The notes under the pieces: generated by a model
The model's input: the letters and a program-made list of their open reading frames with translations, nothing else
Database searches by the model: none
What the model was told of the DNA's origin: nothing
NCBI GenBank assembly: GCA_031290055.1
Contig: JAITOH010000036.1
Span: 1-9,768, forward strand
Length of the DNA stretch: 9,768 nucleotides
Reading direction: 5' to 3'
Source of the DNA: Endomicrobium sp.
GTDB lineage: Bacteria > Elusimicrobiota > Endomicrobiia > Endomicrobiales > Endomicrobiaceae
Translations under genes and position numbers: made by a program
Shown: piece after piece, positions 6,884 to 9,768 of the stretch
How the letters are laid out: each line of letters opens with the position of its first letter
Position numbering within the stretch: position 1 is the stretch's first letter

Positions 6884-6912
6884 TTGTTCTAGTAAAATAA
6901 TAGCGTTAGAAT
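6884..6912 (+). promoter_or_regulatory. Possible promoter for ftsK
   Basis: TTGTTC (6884-6889) and TAGAAT (6907-6912) are 17 bases apart and would start transcription about 35-40 bases before the ftsK ATG. The 265-base gap after accB suggests that ftsK has its own promoter. No other boxes stand out, but AT-richness makes this only suggestive. Confidence 0.3.
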
Positions 6913-6956
6913 AAAGACTTATTATCTGGATATAGCAGAGAGACATACTTGTTCCT

Positions 6957-9131
6957 ATGAGAAAAATCAAAAAATTTAGCAGTAAGAAGCAAAGTGATTT
7001 AAAAAACAAAAATTCAGAGTTAGCAACTCTATTTTTTTTTCTGGGATTTGTATTAAGTGTTTATATTTTTATAGTACCTTACAAGTCAGGTATTCTAGGG
7101 AAAGCATTCTTTACAGTTATATTTGGCACGTTTGGAACAGCTTCGTATATCTTACCATTAATTTTTTTACAACGTTTTGTAATAATGTGTGATAGAGATC
7201 ATAATAAATTTAAAAAAAAATATTACTTTATATGGTCTCTTATTTGTTTCATTTCTTGTTCAATACTGTTTGAATCTATGCGTTTTATATTTGCTTTTAA
7301 AATTCATGGAGGTTGGATTGGTAATAATTTATATCCATTTTTCAAAGATTTTTTAGATGTTTGGCCAAGCTTTGTAGTGGTTTTAATTGTTTCCGCATTT
7401 TTTTTTATAAACTTTCTAAGAATTTTTATAAATTTTCTAGGTCGCAATTTTTTTATAAGTCCTAAAAATGTAACAAGTTCAAAAGAAAAAAAAAGTAAAA
7501 ATATAATTTGTGGAGATAAGAATAAAATACAAAAAAATATTATAGAAAATACTAAACATGAACTTGTAAAACCAAATATTATAAGCAAGCAAGACAAACA
7601 GGAAAAGAAAAAAAAAATAGCACAACCAATAATTGTTAACCAAGAAAAAATTCCCTGCAAAAATTTTAATTATACACTCCCTTATACTGATTTGCTTAAA
7701 AATGATTTTAATGAAAATTTTGAAACGAATAAAGCGGAACTTTTAGCTAAAGCGGAACTTTTGAGAATTACTCTTTCTGATTTTGGTATAAATGCAAAAG
7801 TTAAGGATATTATTCCCGGACCTTTAGTAACTCGTTATGATTTAATTTTATCTCCAGGAGTAAGAATACAAGCTGTGTCAAACATTATAGACAATATTTC
7901 TCTGGCTATGCGTTCTGCGTCTATAAGGGTTGTCAATATACCTGAAAAAGCTGTTGTAGGTATAGAAGTCCCAAATTCTTCGAATCTTGTTGTTGGCCTA
8001 AGGGGAATTTTAGAAGAAAGTGCTTTTAAAAATTCTAAATCTTTACTTACTTTAGCTCTAGGAAAAACTACTGAAGGATTAGGCTATATAGTTAATTTAA
8101 CTTCTATGCCTCATCTTTTAATTGCAGGCGCTACAGGTTCTGGAAAGAGCATTGGAGTTCATACGATAATACTTTCTATTTTGTATAAAGCTCGCCCTGA
8201 TGAAGTAAAATTTGTACTAATTGATCCTAAACATGTTGAAATGTCTGTATACAAAGATATTCCACATATTTATAATCCATGCGTCAGAGCAATTGAGGCG
8301 GATATAATAACAAATTCTAAGGAAGCATCAGAAGTTTTAAAAAAATTGGTGCTTGTTATGAACGAAAGATATGCTAAATTTGCTAAGAATGGTGTTAGAA
8401 ATATTGAAGATTATAACAATAAGATGTTTGAAATTTTTGAAAAAAAAGAATTTTATATTGTTGTTATAATTGATGAACTTGCAGACTTAATGCTTTTAGT
8501 ACAAAAAGAAATAGAAGATTCTATACAACGTTTATCTCAAATGGCACGAGCTGTAGGCATACATTTAATTCTTGCAACACAACGCCCTTCAGTTAATGTT
8601 ATAACAGGTGTTATTAAAGCCAATTTACCTGCGAGACTTTCATTTCAGATGACGTCAAAGGTAGATTCGAGAGTAATTTTGGATATGATTGGAGCTGAAA
8701 GATTAATGGGCAAAGGTGATATGTTGTTTTTGCCACCAGGAGAATCAAGACCAGTTAGACTTCAAGGGGCTTATGTTTCACTTAATGAGACGGAAAAGAT
8801 AGTATCTTTTGTGAAAGAACAAAATTTCCCTAGGATGTATGAACCTATGGTAGTTGAGGTCGTAGGCAAAGAGAGTTTTAATGCAAATGAGTTGAAATGG
8901 GGAAAGGATTTAATCTCTGCTCTTAAACTTATAAAGAAACGCAAACGTGTATCACAAGATTTGCTTAAGGCAAATTTTGGTAGTTCAGCTAGAGCTACAA
9001 ATTTGCTAAGTATTCTTGAAACTGAAGGTTTTATAGCAAAGCCAGAAGGTACGAATAAGTGGCAAATAGATTATGGTAGAATAGAAGAATATCTAGAAGA
9101 TAATAGAAAGTTGGAAAAATATTCTGAGTAG
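6957..9131 (+). CDS. ftsK: DNA translocase FtsK/SpoIIIE family
   Basis: FtsK is a septum-anchored hexameric motor that pumps double-stranded DNA so the chromosome termini clear the closing division site. The 724 residues contain about four N-terminal membrane segments (near 22-41, 49-77, 90-113 and 137-162) and a lysine-rich linker (about 165-235). The alpha/beta motor follows, with PGPLVTRYDL (287-296), Walker A GATGSGKSIG (391-400), LIDPKHVEMS (421-430), Walker B VVIIDELADLML (502-513), QMARAVGIHLILATQRPS (528-545) and KANLPARLSFQMTSKVDSR (554-572). The C-terminal gamma domain (about 650-715) keeps the winged-helix outline, but its recognition helix reads FGSSARATNLL, divergent from the usual GYNRAARL. 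The linker is short beside E. coli FtsK. The linker coding region has A-runs of 9 and 10 bases. The start at ATG 6957 has only a weak GAGAGA far upstream. Confidence 0.94.
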   Translation: MRKIKKFSSKKQSDLKNKNSELATLFFFLGFVLSVYIFIVPYKSGILGKAFFTVIFGTFGTASYILPLIFLQRFVIMCDRDHNKFKKKYYFIWSLICFISCSILFESMRFIFAFKIHGGWIGNNLYPFFKDFLDVWPSFVVVLIVSAFFFINFLRIFINFLGRNFFISPKNVTSSKEKKSKNIICGDKNKIQKNIIENTKHELVKPNIISKQDKQEKKKKIAQPIIVNQEKIPCKNFNYTLPYTDLLKNDFNENFETNKAELLAKAELLRITLSDFGINAKVKDIIPGPLVTRYDLILSPGVRIQAVSNIIDNISLAMRSASIRVVNIPEKAVVGIEVPNSSNLVVGLRGILEESAFKNSKSLLTLALGKTTEGLGYIVNLTSMPHLLIAGATGSGKSIGVHTIILSILYKARPDEVKFVLIDPKHVEMSVYKDIPHIYNPCVRAIEADIITNSKEASEVLKKLVLVMNERYAKFAKNGVRNIEDYNNKMFEIFEKKEFYIVVIIDELADLMLLVQKEIEDSIQRLSQMARAVGIHLILATQRPSVNVITGVIKANLPARLSFQMTSKVDSRVILDMIGAERLMGKGDMLFLPPGESRPVRLQGAYVSLNETEKIVSFVKEQNFPRMYEPMVVEVVGKESFNANELKWGKDLISALKLIKKRKRVSQDLLKANFGSSARATNLLSILETEGFIAKPEGTNKWQIDYGRIEEYLEDNRKLEKYSE
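7731..7762 (+). repeat. In-frame 18-base tandem duplication inside ftsK
   Basis: AAAGCGGAACTTTT occurs at 7731-7744 and again at 7749-7762, so the period is 18 bases. It encodes KAELLA then KAELLR at FtsK residues 259-270, just before the conserved segment leading to PGPLVTRYD. The family has one leucine-rich helix turn here, so this may be a recent in-frame slippage duplication, likely tolerated. Confidence 0.6.
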
Positions 9132-9345
9132 TTTTTTAGCATGTAGAAATTTATTTTACACTTTTAAAAATTAATGATTTGCGGGTTTATCCAAGTGAGA
9201 AGGTAGTTAAAACTTAGTAAAAATAAATAAGAAGGTTATTATAGAATAATAATTTTTTTGGTTGCTTCTTACTATTCGATTTTGGTACTGAAGTAGTTTA
9301 TAGTTTGAAGTTGCATAAAACTAAAAGTACTCTTTTTTTAATAGC

Positions 9346-9768
9346 ATGAAAAAGATTAATATTTGTGTTTTAGTACTATTAATAATTTTTACGTCTAATA
9401 TTCTTGCTGAAGTTTCTAGTACAGATAATTTAACTAAAATTCTCTTAAAAATAGAAAATTCAAGCAAAAAAATAAATACTCTAAAAATGGATTACGTACA
9501 AAACGTATTTTATGAGTATACGAAAGAAAGAGAAGAAATAGCTGGAACTTTATTTTTAAAGAAACCCAGATATATGTATATAAAGCAACTGTTGCCATTA
9601 GAACAGCAAATATATATCGACGATAAAAAGATACTGATTTACACTCCTAAAGACAAACAAGTGGTAGTTGATGATTTGAAAAACGTTATTGGTGTATATT
9701 TTTTACCATCACTAATTTTAAATTTTGGGAGTGGTTGGAGAGAGATAAAAAAAACAAATATAATAAGT
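9346..9768 (+). CDS. lolA: LolA-like outer-membrane lipoprotein carrier, 3'-truncated by the window edge
   Basis: LolA ferries lipoproteins across the periplasm from the inner-membrane LolCDE complex to the outer membrane. The frame is open from the ATG at 9346 to the last base, 141 codons, so the 3' end lies outside the window. Residues 1-21 are a clear signal peptide: MKK, a hydrophobic core (ICVLVLLIIF), then an apparent cleavage after NILA. The mature part shows the family progression: MDYVQNVFYEY (the family's F-x-Q strand), AGTLFLKKPRYMYIKQ (66-81, matching the G-x-L-x-x-KKP-x-x-x-x-W block), then DDKKILIYTPKDKQVVVDD (94-112, matching the DGK-x-x-x-YDP-x-x-x-QV-x-x-x-D block). No Shine-Dalgarno sequence is apparent. 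It may instead be a LolA-fold protein with another lipid-handling role; the missing C-terminus prevents a firm choice. Confidence 0.8.
   Translation, partial: MKKINICVLVLLIIFTSNILAEVSSTDNLTKILLKIENSSKKINTLKMDYVQNVFYEYTKEREEIAGTLFLKKPRYMYIKQLLPLEQQIYIDDKKILIYTPKDKQVVVDDLKNVIGVYFLPSLILNFGSGWREIKKTNIIS

Noticed and set aside
6788..7009. Minus-strand open frame of 73 codons with a hydrophobic N-terminus in the accB-ftsK gap
   Set aside because: It overlaps the ftsK start, and its hydrophobicity is what AT-rich DNA gives in this frame. Without conservation data it cannot be called a gene.
9225..9275. Inverted pair TAAGAAG and CTTCTTA in the ftsK-lolA gap considered as a terminator
   Set aside because: The stem is only 7 pairs, AT-rich, with a loop of over 30 bases and no T-run after it.
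1..9768. Defence system, mobile element or novel multi-gene cassette
   Set aside because: All intact genes belong to familiar housekeeping families. I saw no transposase, integrase, long terminal repeats or spaced direct repeats.

Overview
The window is a strongly AT-rich, gene-dense stretch of a bacterial chromosome. Every convincing gene lies on the + strand. Gene order and protein flavour, together with gaps that look like decayed genes, suggest a host-restricted bacterium with a shrinking genome. My best guess is the Endomicrobia (Elusimicrobiota), near 'Candidatus Endomicrobium trichonymphae' of termite-gut flagellates. This is an inference from memory, not a search result. I see no transposon, prophage, CRISPR array, tRNA or rRNA gene, and no previously undescribed multi-gene system.

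Layout. Positions 1-2496 hold a C4-acid metabolism operon: a malic enzyme cut by the left edge, then the alpha and beta subunits of a two-subunit iron-sulphur fumarase. The junctions overlap, so translation is probably coupled. Together the enzymes interconvert fumarate, malate and pyruvate and yield reduced nucleotide. Next comes coaX (type III pantothenate kinase, 2570-3361), the first step of coenzyme A synthesis. Positions 3362-3710 contain no intact gene but carry what looks like the eroded tail of ribF, and possibly the first codons of truB. Those two genes often lie just before rpsO-pnp in bacteria.

Positions 3711-6146 hold rpsO (ribosomal protein S15) and pnp (polynucleotide phosphorylase). 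Their 105-base spacer contains a long inverted repeat, placed like the RNase III/PNPase autoregulatory hairpin of the Escherichia coli rpsO-pnp operon. accB (biotin carrier protein of acetyl-CoA carboxylase) follows without its usual partner accC. The short pnp-accB gap may hold the last codons of an efp relic. After a 265-base gap comes ftsK (DNA translocase coupling division to chromosome segregation), then a 214-base gap, then the start of a lolA-like gene (periplasmic lipoprotein carrier) that runs off the right edge.

How it fits together: these are housekeeping genes for central carbon metabolism, cofactor and lipid synthesis, translation and RNA decay, chromosome segregation and outer-membrane biogenesis. 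The LolA-like protein implies an outer membrane. The most interesting content lies between the genes: the ribF relic, the rpsO-pnp hairpin and other possible relics mark ancestral operons that deletion has shortened.
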